Source: Sphingomonadales bacterium
Lineage (GTDB): Bacteria; Pseudomonadota; Alphaproteobacteria; Sphingomonadales; Kordiimonadaceae
Length of the DNA: 64,000 nt
Reading direction: 5' to 3'
Assembly: GCA_011088215.1 (NCBI GenBank)
Contig: JAALKD010000006.1
Coordinates: forward strand, 29,391-93,390
Shown: positions 1 to 9,012 of the stretch, in pieces
Layout of the letters: the number at the start of each line of letters is the position of its first letter
Numbering within the stretch: position 1 is the stretch's first letter
The notes under the pieces: model-generated
Database searches by the model: none
What the model was told of the DNA's origin: nothing
What the model saw: only the letters and a program-made list of their open reading frames with translations
Program-made: the position numbers and the translations under genes

Positions 1-678
1 ACCTTATCGAAACCATGCGGCTTCAAGGCGGCGATGTGTTCCTTAAGGGTCGCCATATATCCCGTGTCTTGGCCAGTGCCAGGTATTTCGGCGTTGCAGT
101 TGGCAGGCAGGATATTGCTGCAGCTATAGATCAAGGCAGTTGACCAGCATACCCGTGCCCTTGCGAACGCGCGCGGCGGGCGGGAAACTGAAGGGCAGAT
201 TTATAAAATACGCATGACCATTGACTTAGCAGGCCATATCTCTGCGACGGTTTCCGGGATGGAGGCCTCTCCCGCTGAGTCATTGGTGGTTGGGTTGGCC
301 CAAAATAGAATTGATAGCCTAGATCCGGTACGCTGGCACAAATCAAGCAGGCGCTCGCTGTATGACCGCGCGTCTGTCGTTGCGCGCGAGCGGGGACTGG
401 CGGACATCCTGTTTTTGAACCAACGCAGCGAGCTGGCTGAGGGGGCCATCAGCAATATTTTTATCGAAACCGCTGACGGCTGGTATACGCCGCCGCTGCA
501 AAGCGGCGCTTTGCCGGGCGTACTGCGGGCAGAAATGGTTGAGGCAGAGTTTCCGGGACTGAAAGAAAAAACCCTCTTTTTACCGGACATAAGAAAGGCC
601 AAAAGGCTTTATATCGGAAATGCTCTGCGCGGGTTGCGGGCAGTTCGAATTCAGGATGCTGATCAATTGATCTTATAA
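1..678 (+). pseudogene. Class IV aminotransferase / aminodeoxychorismate lyase-like (PabC domain), C-terminal part, truncated by window edge, with an apparent frameshift at about 130-143
   Basis: Frame 3 reads LIETMRLQGGDVFLKGRHISRVLASARYFGVAVGRQDIAAAIDQGS* (TGA 141-143); homologous continuation is in frame 1 (AVDQHTRALANARGGRETEGQIYKIRMTIDLAGHI...EGAISNIFIE...GALPGVLR). LIETMRL, EGAISNIF and LPGVLR are typical of class IV aminotransferases. Could also be a sequencing error in an intact gene. Confidence 0.6.
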
Positions 679-884
679 ATAATATATTATCGAATCAGCC
701 CTGATATCTTTTGGTAGCTGACAAATTTCGGCACCTTGGCTGCGAATCATATGCCCATAATGCGTGCTTTGGTCTCGATTCATAAAAATCGACGGTGTTA
801 ATACTTTATTCGGAAGTGTTTTTTACAATTTTCTTTCGACATCATCTTTGACGTCGCGGTTAATTTTCTGGACAGGGATATTTT

Positions 885-1079
885 ATGAGTTCGAGTTCTG
901 CGTCACCCCGAAGAACTATCAATACGCATGCGTCGGGGGTATCGGACCAAACCAGAGCTTTGGCCAAACGCTTATCCGAGCATATGGGATTGAGCGGAGC
1001 GATTGAGATCAGTACGGAAAATCAGTGGCATGGCATTGTTTCCGTGCTTATGGAAATGAAACAGCAACGTAGAAAATAA
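885..1079 (+). CDS. Small hypothetical protein (64 aa)
   Basis: ORF with ATG start in an otherwise non-coding gap; no recognised family. Confidence 0.35.
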   Translation: MSSSSASPRRTINTHASGVSDQTRALAKRLSEHMGLSGAIEISTENQWHGIVSVLMEMKQQRRK

Positions 1080-1170
1080 ACCTTAGTTTTCATTTGGGTT
1101 CACTTTCTTACTATTCCTTACCTTTCAATTTGATTGACCGGAAACGTGCTTTTTAAGCGGTGGAATTCCT

Positions 1171-1199
1171 TTGACTTATACACAATTTATGTTACACTA
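1171..1199 (+). promoter_or_regulatory. Candidate sigma70-type promoter (TTGACT-N17-TACACT)
   Basis: TTGACT at 1171-1176, TACACT at 1194-1199, 17-nt spacer, in intergenic DNA upstream of the TonB operon. Confidence 0.3.
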
Positions 1200-1676
1200 T
1201 TACATAGTATTGACTGACCATTAGGGCCGCAATTGATGCCAAATCGATCGATTCACAGGAAAGAAAATAAGAAAAGTAAAATTTTTGCTTGGAATCGGGC
1301 AAGATTCTTGGATGATAGGTTTTGAGCTGGGTCATTCGCTTCAGCTTAAGTTCGCAAAATTGCGGACGGGGGAAAATCAGATTGCTTGCTGCCATGTGTT
1401 TTACACAAGGCCAAAAGTGACAGAAGCGACGCAAAGAAATTTGCATCTGACTTGGACAATTGGGAGACTACGGGAAAACCATTAATTGGGCATGTAACCA
1501 GACCGGGCTGTTTTGAAGTCAGGTATCGGGCACATGTTGAACATCTTCCAGTTTATTAGGGGTAAAGGTTCGGAGTGAGAATTAACTCTCCAAATCTTTA
1601 TAAGGTAAAAACAGCCGGCTAGGCATTCAGAGTACTGGAGACCAAAGTGGCATTATTGAACCCATGTGGGCAGAAA

Positions 1677-2453
1677 ATGGATAAGGCTAAAGTGAAACGG
1701 ATAGCTGTCACAACAGCAGCGGCCGCCTCGATCCTTCTAGGGGCGACCATTGCTAACGCACAAGACGAGCGCCTGAAGTCGATCGTAGACGAGGTGAACG
1801 CAGCAAATAAACTAGCAGTAGCATCACAGCAGACAATCGACGGCGTTGCAGACGCAACCCAGCGTATCTTCGGTGATTACCGCGGAGTTTTAAAAACCAA
1901 CGCCGGTCTTCGGGCATATAACGCCCAGCAAAACCGCGTTATCGTCAAACAGCTCGAAGAAATTGAGAAGATCAAAACTTCTATTGGTCAGATCGATGAA
2001 ATCAAGCGGCAGATTACACCGCTAATGCTGGACATGATTGATAACCTCTCTGAGTTTATCGACAATGATGTTCCGTTCTTGATGGACGAACGCCGCGACC
2101 GCATCGATAGTTTGCGTGAGGCGATGGATAACCCCAACATCAGTGACCCTGAGCGATTCCGCATCGTGCTGGCAGCTTATACAGCTGAAGTACAGTATGG
2201 TCGCACGCTGGTTGCTTACGAGGGCCCGCTTGCAGATGGCCGTACGGTCAACTTTGTGCGCCTAGGTCGAATTGGTTTTTACTATCAAACCAGTGACACG
2301 ACTGAAACCAAAGCGTGGGACGTTGCTTCTGGGTCCTGGCAGGATCTTGGCTCAGAATTTACGACACCAATTCGCCAGTTAATCCGGATGGCACAAAAGC
2401 GGACTCAGTCTGATGTGACTGTTCTGCCAATCGCTGCTGCACAGGGGAATTAA
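1677..2453 (+). CDS. DUF3450-like periplasmic protein of TonB locus
   Basis: Signal peptide, coiled-coil protein; first gene of ExbB/ExbD/TonB cluster, the usual DUF3450 context. Start chosen at MDKAKVKR. Confidence 0.8.
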   Translation: MDKAKVKRIAVTTAAAASILLGATIANAQDERLKSIVDEVNAANKLAVASQQTIDGVADATQRIFGDYRGVLKTNAGLRAYNAQQNRVIVKQLEEIEKIKTSIGQIDEIKRQITPLMLDMIDNLSEFIDNDVPFLMDERRDRIDSLREAMDNPNISDPERFRIVLAAYTAEVQYGRTLVAYEGPLADGRTVNFVRLGRIGFYYQTSDTTETKAWDVASGSWQDLGSEFTTPIRQLIRMAQKRTQSDVTVLPIAAAQGN

Positions 2454-2454
2454 G

Positions 2455-3807
2455 ATGAAAAAGATTATTACATCCGCTGCGCTTTTGGCACTTGGCCTGT
2501 CGTCAGTTGTGACTGCCCAGGATTCTGACATGAGCGCGCTCCTCAATAAAGTTCGTGAGGGCCGTATCACTGAAGATGCTGGTCATAAACAGCGTGAAGC
2601 TGAGTTTTTGTCACGCAAGGACCAGCAGGAACAGCTGTTAGCGCAAGAACGCCAGGAGCAAGCGCGCCTGGAACGTGAGAGTGCACGCTTAGAGGAAGCC
2701 CGCCGTAATAATGAGGCGGAAATTACTCGTCAGCTAGAAACACAGCGTGAACGTCTTGGACAGCTTTCCGAGTTGTTTGGTGTTCTTCAGCAAGCCGCTG
2801 GTGATGCCCGCGCAATTATTTCAGCGTCGCATGTGTCTATCGATAACGCTGACCGTATGGGTGAAATTGATACCCTGGTTGCCAAAGCGTCTGAATCTTC
2901 TGAGCTGCCAACTCTGGCGGAAATCAGGGCATGGCCAGCACAAATGATGCTGGAAATGGTTGGTTCAGGTGAAGTGAAAAAGTTTAGCCATGATGTTCGG
3001 TTGAATGATGGCACGTTGCAAACAATGGATGTTACCCGCATCGGTGACTTCGGTCTTGTTGGTGAGGGTAAATTCCTGCAGTTGCGTGCAAACGGCGAAG
3101 TTGCTGAACTTCAGCGTCAGCCGTCCGGTCGTTTCACTGGCACTATTCCGGGCTTTGAAGCTGCGGGCAGTGGCATCGTGGCACTGGGCGTTGATCCAAC
3201 ACGGGGTCAGCTGTTGAACCTGGAGGTCCAGAAGCCAGACGTTTATGAACGCCTTGAGCAAGGTGGTTTCATTGGATACCTGACACTATCACTTGGTGTC
3301 ATTGGTGTGTTGCTTGCGATCTTCCAGTGGGTTTACCTCTTTATGGTAAACGGCAAGGTGAAGAAGCAGGTTAAATCTGAAGTTGCCAATGTTAACAACC
3401 CTCTTGGTCGTGTGCTTGCAGTCTATGACCAGAACCGGTCTGTTGATGTGGAGACTCTGGAGCTGAAACTGGATGAAGCGATCCTGAAGGAAACGCCGGC
3501 ACTTGAACGGTTCCTGACGGCGATCAAGCTGATTTCAGCTGTGGCACCTTTGTTCGGCCTCCTTGGTACAGTGACTGGTATGATCGAAACCTTCCAGGCG
3601 ATTACCTTGTTTGGTACCGGTGATCCATCGCAGATGGCAGGCGGTATTTCCGCGGCTTTGATGACAACAGTGGAAGGTCTGGTTGTAGCCATTCCAACAT
3701 TGATGTTGCACAGCTTCGTGTCAGGTTCGTCTAAGGGTGTGGTTCACATTCTGGAAGAGCAGTCTGCAGGTATCATTGCGGTGCACGCAGAGAAAGAGCA
3801 CGCATAA
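2455..3807 (+). CDS. MotA/TolQ/ExbB proton channel protein with long periplasmic coiled-coil N-terminus (TtpC-like)
   Basis: Signal peptide and Glu/Arg-rich coiled coil, C-terminal ExbB motif APLFGLLGTVTGMIETFQAI...GGISAALMTTVEGLVVAIP. Confidence 0.88.
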   Translation: MKKIITSAALLALGLSSVVTAQDSDMSALLNKVREGRITEDAGHKQREAEFLSRKDQQEQLLAQERQEQARLERESARLEEARRNNEAEITRQLETQRERLGQLSELFGVLQQAAGDARAIISASHVSIDNADRMGEIDTLVAKASESSELPTLAEIRAWPAQMMLEMVGSGEVKKFSHDVRLNDGTLQTMDVTRIGDFGLVGEGKFLQLRANGEVAELQRQPSGRFTGTIPGFEAAGSGIVALGVDPTRGQLLNLEVQKPDVYERLEQGGFIGYLTLSLGVIGVLLAIFQWVYLFMVNGKVKKQVKSEVANVNNPLGRVLAVYDQNRSVDVETLELKLDEAILKETPALERFLTAIKLISAVAPLFGLLGTVTGMIETFQAITLFGTGDPSQMAGGISAALMTTVEGLVVAIPTLMLHSFVSGSSKGVVHILEEQSAGIIAVHAEKEHA

Positions 3808-4334
3808 TGCTGGCAATTAGTGAAGCATTTGACGCAATCCGAGCATTCATAGAACGGGGTGGTGACATCTTGTACTTGGTGCTCGTGGTTACGTTTATAA
3901 TGTGGGTGCTGATCATCGAACGTATCTGGTTCTATTCGCTTGAATATAAAAAGCAAAAGAACCGGGTTATCGGAACCTGGGAATCTCGGGCCGAACGAAA
4001 ATCATGGTATGCGCATAAAATCCGCATCGCCATGATTTCCGAGATCAATTACAATTTGTTTCAAGGGGTGAACCTGATCAAAACACTGGTTGCCCTTTGT
4101 CCGCTTATTGGACTTTTGGGAACCGTGACCGGGATGATCGATGTGTTCGATGTTATGGGATCACAGGGCAGTTCAAACGCACGCGCCATGGCGGCGGGTG
4201 TGTCCAAGGCAACCATTCCGACAATGGCGGGTATGGTTGCGGCACTGTCTGGTGTGTTTCTTAGCACCTATATTGAAAAACGAGCCAAGCGTGAATCTGA
4301 GCGTCTCGAAGACAGCTTGACGATGGACCACTAG
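3807..4334 (+). CDS. exbB: ExbB-family proton channel subunit
   Basis: CPLIGLLGTVTGMIDVFDVM...AAGVSKATIPTMAGMVAAL; start overlaps previous stop (TAATG). Confidence 0.88.
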   Translation: MLAISEAFDAIRAFIERGGDILYLVLVVTFIMWVLIIERIWFYSLEYKKQKNRVIGTWESRAERKSWYAHKIRIAMISEINYNLFQGVNLIKTLVALCPLIGLLGTVTGMIDVFDVMGSQGSSNARAMAAGVSKATIPTMAGMVAALSGVFLSTYIEKRAKRESERLEDSLTMDH

Positions 4335-4355
4335 GTTTAAGACTGGAGTTAACCA

Positions 4356-4775
4356 ATGCGTAAATTCTCTAAGGGAGAGGACGAAGCAGAAGTCAATATG
4401 ACGCCGATGCTCGACATCGTGTTCATCATGCTGATTTTCTTTATCGTGACAGCCTCTTTCGTCAAAGAATCCGGTCTTGAGGTCAACAAGCCGGAGGATG
4501 ACAATACTCAAAATGATCCACCGCCACCGGACGATGAAAAGCGGGCTATCGCTTTTATTATCGATGAGAATAACCGGATTACACATGACTTTGTTCGTGT
4601 GGATATCTCGTCAGTTTCATCGATCATCAAGAAGGAAAGCGTGGAACGTCCAAAAGCACCTGTTGTTATTCAGGCTGCGGATGGGTCTCATCTCGGGTTG
4701 TCTGTCCGCATCTATGATGCCGCCAGAGACGTTGGGGTCAGTGACAGTCAAATTGTACTGACACCGAAAAAATAA
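4356..4775 (+). CDS. exbD: Biopolymer transporter ExbD (copy 1)
   Basis: NMTPMLDIVFIMLIFFIVTASF transmembrane motif with conserved Asp. Confidence 0.9.
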   Translation: MRKFSKGEDEAEVNMTPMLDIVFIMLIFFIVTASFVKESGLEVNKPEDDNTQNDPPPPDDEKRAIAFIIDENNRITHDFVRVDISSVSSIIKKESVERPKAPVVIQAADGSHLGLSVRIYDAARDVGVSDSQIVLTPKK

Positions 4776-4779
4776 TACC

Positions 4780-4800
4780 CGGCGGGGCAGTGCCCCGCCG
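4780..4800 (+). promoter_or_regulatory. Strong GC-rich intra-operon hairpin between two exbD genes
   Basis: CGGCGGGGCA-G-TGCCCCGCCG, perfect 10-nt arms, no following U-run. Confidence 0.6.
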
Positions 4801-4883
4801 TTCAGGCTAATGCCCGCATGGGTGTTGGACAGGGTTTTGAGGGGCTAGGCACCTGTATAGTGGCAGGTGAAGTGGAGAATAGA

Positions 4884-5282
4884 ATGCGTAATCATTCGCA
4901 ACAGGACGAAGATACAGAGATAAACATGACGCCGATGCTGGACATCGTGTTCATCATGTTGATCTTTTTCATCGTGACCGCGGTTTTTGTAAAAGAGGCT
5001 GGCGTTAATGTACTTAAACCGTCTGCCGAAACTGCCTTGCTGCAAAAACAAGTCAGTATTTTGATTGCGGTTACGTCCGATGATGTAATTTTCATCAATC
5101 GTGAACCAACTAAGATTGAGGCACTAAGAACTGCGGTTGAAAAGCTGCACGCTGAGAACCCTAAGGGATCAGTTGCCATTCAGGGCGACGAAGAAGCAAA
5201 CGCGGTTCTAGTTATGCAAGTTTATGATGCTATTCGCGACGCTGGTGTCGAGGTAATAGCAATAGCTACGGAGACGAACTAA
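4884..5282 (+). CDS. exbD: Biopolymer transporter ExbD (copy 2)
   Basis: INMTPMLDIVFIMLIFFIVTAVF; start at MRNHSQQ preceded by GGAG. Confidence 0.88.
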   Translation: MRNHSQQDEDTEINMTPMLDIVFIMLIFFIVTAVFVKEAGVNVLKPSAETALLQKQVSILIAVTSDDVIFINREPTKIEALRTAVEKLHAENPKGSVAIQGDEEANAVLVMQVYDAIRDAGVEVIAIATETN

Positions 5283-5902
5283 TGATTGCTCGGGTCGCCA
5301 CATCATTGGCCGCTGCATCGGGTGTAACCTTTGGCCTGTTTCTCGTGATGAACTATCTGGTCGCGGGTGACGGCGAAGTGAACCTTGATGAAAGTGATAG
5401 GGCCAGATTTATTGATGTCGTTCAGGATATTGATGATCAGCCGCCAGAACGCATGGAACGCGAAGTGGAAAAGCCACCGGAAGTGGAAGCCCCACCGCCG
5501 GAAATCGATACGCCGCAATTAGATGTTCAAGGTCCTGACAAGCTTAACTTGTCCATTGGCCGTGCGAACTCTGGTGCTAACATCGACCTGGGTCAGATCA
5601 ATCTGGGTGCGTCAACAGATGGTGATTATCTGCCGCTTGTTCGGGTGCAGCCGCAATATCCTCGCCGGGCACAAGAGCGCGGCATCGAGGGCTATGCTAT
5701 TGTTGAGCTGACAGTTGCTGCCGACGGCACTGTTCCAACCGAATCGATTATAGTGATTGAAGCAGAGCCAAAAGGCTATTTTGAGCGGGCAGCGATTAAA
5801 GCAGCTCAGAAGTTCAAATATAAGCCGAAGATCATTAACGGTGAAGGCCAGGCAGTGACCGGCGTTCGCTATCGGTTCAGCTTTAATTTGGCAGAGAAGT
5901 AG
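5282..5902 (+). CDS. tonB: Energy transducer TonB (copy 1)
   Basis: N-terminal TM, Pro/Glu-rich linker, C-terminal TonB domain YPRRAQERGIEGYAIVELTV...YKPKIINGEGQAVTGVRYRFSF. Confidence 0.9.
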   Translation: MIARVATSLAAASGVTFGLFLVMNYLVAGDGEVNLDESDRARFIDVVQDIDDQPPERMEREVEKPPEVEAPPPEIDTPQLDVQGPDKLNLSIGRANSGANIDLGQINLGASTDGDYLPLVRVQPQYPRRAQERGIEGYAIVELTVAADGTVPTESIIVIEAEPKGYFERAAIKAAQKFKYKPKIINGEGQAVTGVRYRFSFNLAEK

Positions 5903-5917
5903 AGACAAACGAAAGAG

Positions 5918-7327
5918 ATGATCATGGTACAGTATTTTAAATCCATTCCCATGGCTTTGGCGGCAGCAGCTGTATTGGCTGTGATGCCGGTTCCCGAGGG
6001 AACGCAGCTTTCTGCGACAGCAACCGCGCAGGAAGCGCCGAAGAAGAAGCAGAAAACGCGTAAAGTTGAATCAATTCCTCATTCCTTTCAGAAAAAACTC
6101 GAGAAGATACAGCTGACTCTGTCGCCGGAAGAAATGACCGAAGCGGATTTGGAAGCAACCAAAAGTGAACGTTTGGCTAGAGCTGAAGAATTGATGACCG
6201 ATGCCTTAGGCAGTCGTGGTTTGAATGATTACGCGCGCTCAATCGTTTGGCAATACCGTGCTCAGGTAGCCTTCGAGAAGGAAGACACGATGGGGGCTAT
6301 CAACGCCTTTGAGCGGGTGCTTGACTTTAAGGACAGTATTCCTGTTGCGCAAGAACATGGCATTATGTTCAACTTATCTCAGCTTTACTATCAGGTAGAG
6401 CAGCTAGATAAAGCGATTGATTACGTCACTCGATGGGAAAAAGCTGTGTCTGAAGTTGACCCGGCGCTTATCGGTATAACCCAGAAGGTCTTTATTTCGC
6501 AGCTCTATTATACCAATGAGGATTTTCCAAATTCCCTGAAGTATATTGATGTTGCCATTTCTGATGCCCAGCTGGTCGATACTGCCGAGGTTAAGGAAAA
6601 TTGGTATGGTCTGAAGCTTTCCGCACATTATGAGTTGGGCGATTTTCCGGCAGTTCGCGATACGCTTGTTACGCTTATCCTGAATTGGCCAACACCGCGC
6701 TATTGGCTCCAGCTCGCCAGTGTGTACCAGGAATTGGACGACGAAGAGACATTTTTCTCTTTGATGGAAGCGGCCTACAAGCAGGGCTTCTTGGATGATA
6801 GAGACGCCCAGATCATTAATGTCGCCCAAATTCAAATGAGTCGTGACGCACCGATCAAGTGTGCATGGATTGTTGATCGCGCACTGAAAGAAAACCTGGT
6901 TGAAGATGATGCAGATAGCCAGAGGCTATTGGGTCAGTGTTATCTTGCTGCCTCAGAATTCCGCAAGGCGCTTGATCCGCTTTCAAAAGCAGCGGCAGAG
7001 AATAGTGATGGTGACCTTTGGCTTCAGATTGGTCAGGTGCAAATGCAGATTGACCGATACGACGATGCGGAAAAGTCTTTCGCCAAGATGGCAACTGCAT
7101 TTGAAGACGACACCGAAAATGCCAAGAAAAATGCTAGCAAGCTTTTAGCCGGTGTCATGATGCGCGGCCAAGCCTTGACAGAATTGAAACGGTTTAAGGA
7201 CGCGAAAGACGCTTTCAGAAAAGCTTCCAGGCTTGCGAAAACCGAAAAGGATCGCCGTCAGGTCGCCAGTTGGCGTAAATATATGAACGGTGAGGAAGCC
7301 CGCGAGAAGTTGCTTACTGGTAGGTAA
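5918..7327 (+). CDS. Tetratricopeptide-repeat periplasmic protein
   Basis: Signal peptide, multiple TPR-like helical repeats; last gene of TonB operon. Confidence 0.8.
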   Translation: MIMVQYFKSIPMALAAAAVLAVMPVPEGTQLSATATAQEAPKKKQKTRKVESIPHSFQKKLEKIQLTLSPEEMTEADLEATKSERLARAEELMTDALGSRGLNDYARSIVWQYRAQVAFEKEDTMGAINAFERVLDFKDSIPVAQEHGIMFNLSQLYYQVEQLDKAIDYVTRWEKAVSEVDPALIGITQKVFISQLYYTNEDFPNSLKYIDVAISDAQLVDTAEVKENWYGLKLSAHYELGDFPAVRDTLVTLILNWPTPRYWLQLASVYQELDDEETFFSLMEAAYKQGFLDDRDAQIINVAQIQMSRDAPIKCAWIVDRALKENLVEDDADSQRLLGQCYLAASEFRKALDPLSKAAAENSDGDLWLQIGQVQMQIDRYDDAEKSFAKMATAFEDDTENAKKNASKLLAGVMMRGQALTELKRFKDAKDAFRKASRLAKTEKDRRQVASWRKYMNGEEAREKLLTGR

Positions 7328-7360
7328 GCCTACACCTAGTAACCGGGTATAAATATTCTG

Positions 7361-7392
7361 ACGGTGTCACTATAGCGGTGGCACCGTTTTTC
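7361..7392 (+). terminator. Rho-independent terminator after TPR gene
   Basis: ACGGTGTCAC-N6-GTGGCACCGT followed by TTTTT. Confidence 0.7.
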
Positions 7393-7491
7393 TATTGAGG
7401 CCGCTTCATTGGTGCGGTTTTTATATGCGGTGCCCCCCCCAAGAGACAGGGAATAGCTTGAAACTTTGCGCTGTGGTTTTATTGTTGGCGC

Positions 7492-7797
7492 ATGATGTGG
7501 TTTGTTTTTCTTTCTGTAGCCATTGCGTTGGGCGTTCTTGTAATGATGCACGACGAAATCAGCACGGGCTTTTATCGTTGGACTGATTATATCGTCACGT
7601 CACCGCTGCTGTTTGTTACCGGCGCCATTTTATATTATCTCGCTGGACTTGTTCCGTTACCGCTCAACCTATGGCTGGGCCTGCTTCTACCGCTCAAGAC
7701 GGTATTGGTCTTTGGGGTTATGGTAATGACGTGGGGCGGCACGCTCACGTTTGGTAGTCTTCTCATTCGTTTGGTCGGCCACAAAAAACAGCCCTAA
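7492..7797 (+). CDS. Hypothetical membrane protein
   Basis: 101-aa ORF with several hydrophobic segments. Confidence 0.55.
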   Translation: MMWFVFLSVAIALGVLVMMHDEISTGFYRWTDYIVTSPLLFVTGAILYYLAGLVPLPLNLWLGLLLPLKTVLVFGVMVMTWGGTLTFGSLLIRLVGHKKQP

Positions 7798-7849
7798 CCT
7801 TCTCCTTCTCGCCCAACCCTCTCGATTTGTCTTTAAAGTACGATATAGA

Positions 7850-7904
7850 TGTTACTATATAACTTTACATATAACTAAAGTTTCAATATAGTTATATAGT
7901 AACA
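7850..7904. promoter_or_regulatory. Inverted repeat (15-bp perfect arms) immediately upstream of tonB copy 2
   Basis: TGTTACTATATAACT (7850-7864) and AGTTATATAGTAACA (7890-7904), 25-nt spacer. Confidence 0.65.
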
Positions 7905-7916
7905 AAATGGAGAGGA

Positions 7917-8537
7917 ATGATGAAACCAATAAGATTATATGCAGCAGGACCGTTGGCGGCTGTTTGTACCAGCGGTTTGTTTCTGGTCATGCAAGGACTG
8001 GTCGGCGGCGAGGGAGAGGTGCAAATTGAACCTGATAAGCAAAGATTGATTCCGGTAATACAGGACGTTGATTTCAAGCCACCCGAGCGCATGATACGGA
8101 CTGTCGAAAAGCCTCCTGAGCCGGAGCCCCAGCCGCCTATGGTTAAAGAGCCACCGGTTAATACGGGAGAGCCGGGAAAGATGAATATTTCTATTCCAGG
8201 CGTTAAAACAGGACCTGGAGCCAACCTGATTACCATTAACCTGGGCTCAAATTCTGATGGCGATTATTTGCCTTTGGTACGGGTGCAGCCTCAGTATCCG
8301 CGCCGTGCGCAGGAACGCGGGATAGAGGGCTTTGCTGTTGTTGAACTAACCGTCAACCCGGATGGGTCAGTACCCGCAGAGTCGGTTGTCGTTGTGGAGG
8401 CTGAACCCGCTGGATACTTCGAAGCTAATTCCATTAAGGCCGCGCAAAAGTTCAAATACAAGCCCAAGGTGGTGAACGGCCAGGGTCAGACCGTAACCGG
8501 CGTGCGTTACAAATTCAGTTTCAATATGGCGAAGTAA
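7917..8537 (+). CDS. tonB: Energy transducer TonB (copy 2)
   Basis: Closely similar C-terminal domain to copy 1: GDYLPLVRVQPQYPRRAQERGIEGFAVVELTV...FKYKPKVVNGQGQTVTGVRYKFSF. Confidence 0.9.
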   Translation: MMKPIRLYAAGPLAAVCTSGLFLVMQGLVGGEGEVQIEPDKQRLIPVIQDVDFKPPERMIRTVEKPPEPEPQPPMVKEPPVNTGEPGKMNISIPGVKTGPGANLITINLGSNSDGDYLPLVRVQPQYPRRAQERGIEGFAVVELTVNPDGSVPAESVVVVEAEPAGYFEANSIKAAQKFKYKPKVVNGQGQTVTGVRYKFSFNMAK

Positions 8538-8538
8538 A

Positions 8539-8937
8539 ATGCGCTGCACGGGCCGAAAACTGCAATCAGGCGCAGTACCAAACATGACGCCGATGCTGGA
8601 CATCGTGTTTATCCTGATAATATTCTTTGTAGTGACGGCCAGTTTTATCCAGGAACGCGGCCTGGAGGTTAACAGGCCGCAAGGTATACCGCCGCCACCC
8701 TTGACGCCGCAGGAAGGCTTGCTCTTACATTTGGCACCCGGCCATCGCATTTTGTTCCGTGGCTACGCTATCGACGTATCCGCAGCCACGGCGCTGATGA
8801 AAAAGTTTCACGTGGAGCATCAGGACCAGGTAATTTTGGTGAAACTGCAGTCTGGCGCAAAGCTCGGGCAGTTGGTCGATTTACTTGATCATGGGCGCAT
8901 GGCGGGATTACCGGTTGGCAGCATCGCCGTTCAATAA
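8539..8937 (+). CDS. exbD: Biopolymer transporter ExbD (copy 3)
   Basis: NMTPMLDIVFILIIFFVVTASFIQERGLEVNRP. Confidence 0.87.
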   Translation: MRCTGRKLQSGAVPNMTPMLDIVFILIIFFVVTASFIQERGLEVNRPQGIPPPPLTPQEGLLLHLAPGHRILFRGYAIDVSAATALMKKFHVEHQDQVILVKLQSGAKLGQLVDLLDHGRMAGLPVGSIAVQ

Positions 8938-8953
8938 ACACGCAGCGGAAAAC

Positions 8954-8981
8954 AAAAAGGCGGACCAAAGTCCGCCTTTTT
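8954..8981. terminator. Bidirectional Rho-independent terminator
   Basis: AAAAAGGCGGAC-CAAA-GTCCGCCTTTTT between convergent genes. Confidence 0.85.
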
Positions 8982-9012
8982 ACTTGGTCACCGTCTGGGC
9001 CAGTAGACCTGG

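Noticed and set aside
1285-1485. 66-aa ORF upstream of the TonB operon
   Set aside because: Comparable overlapping ORF on the other strand (1192-1446), no RBS evidence or domain; probably non-coding leader.
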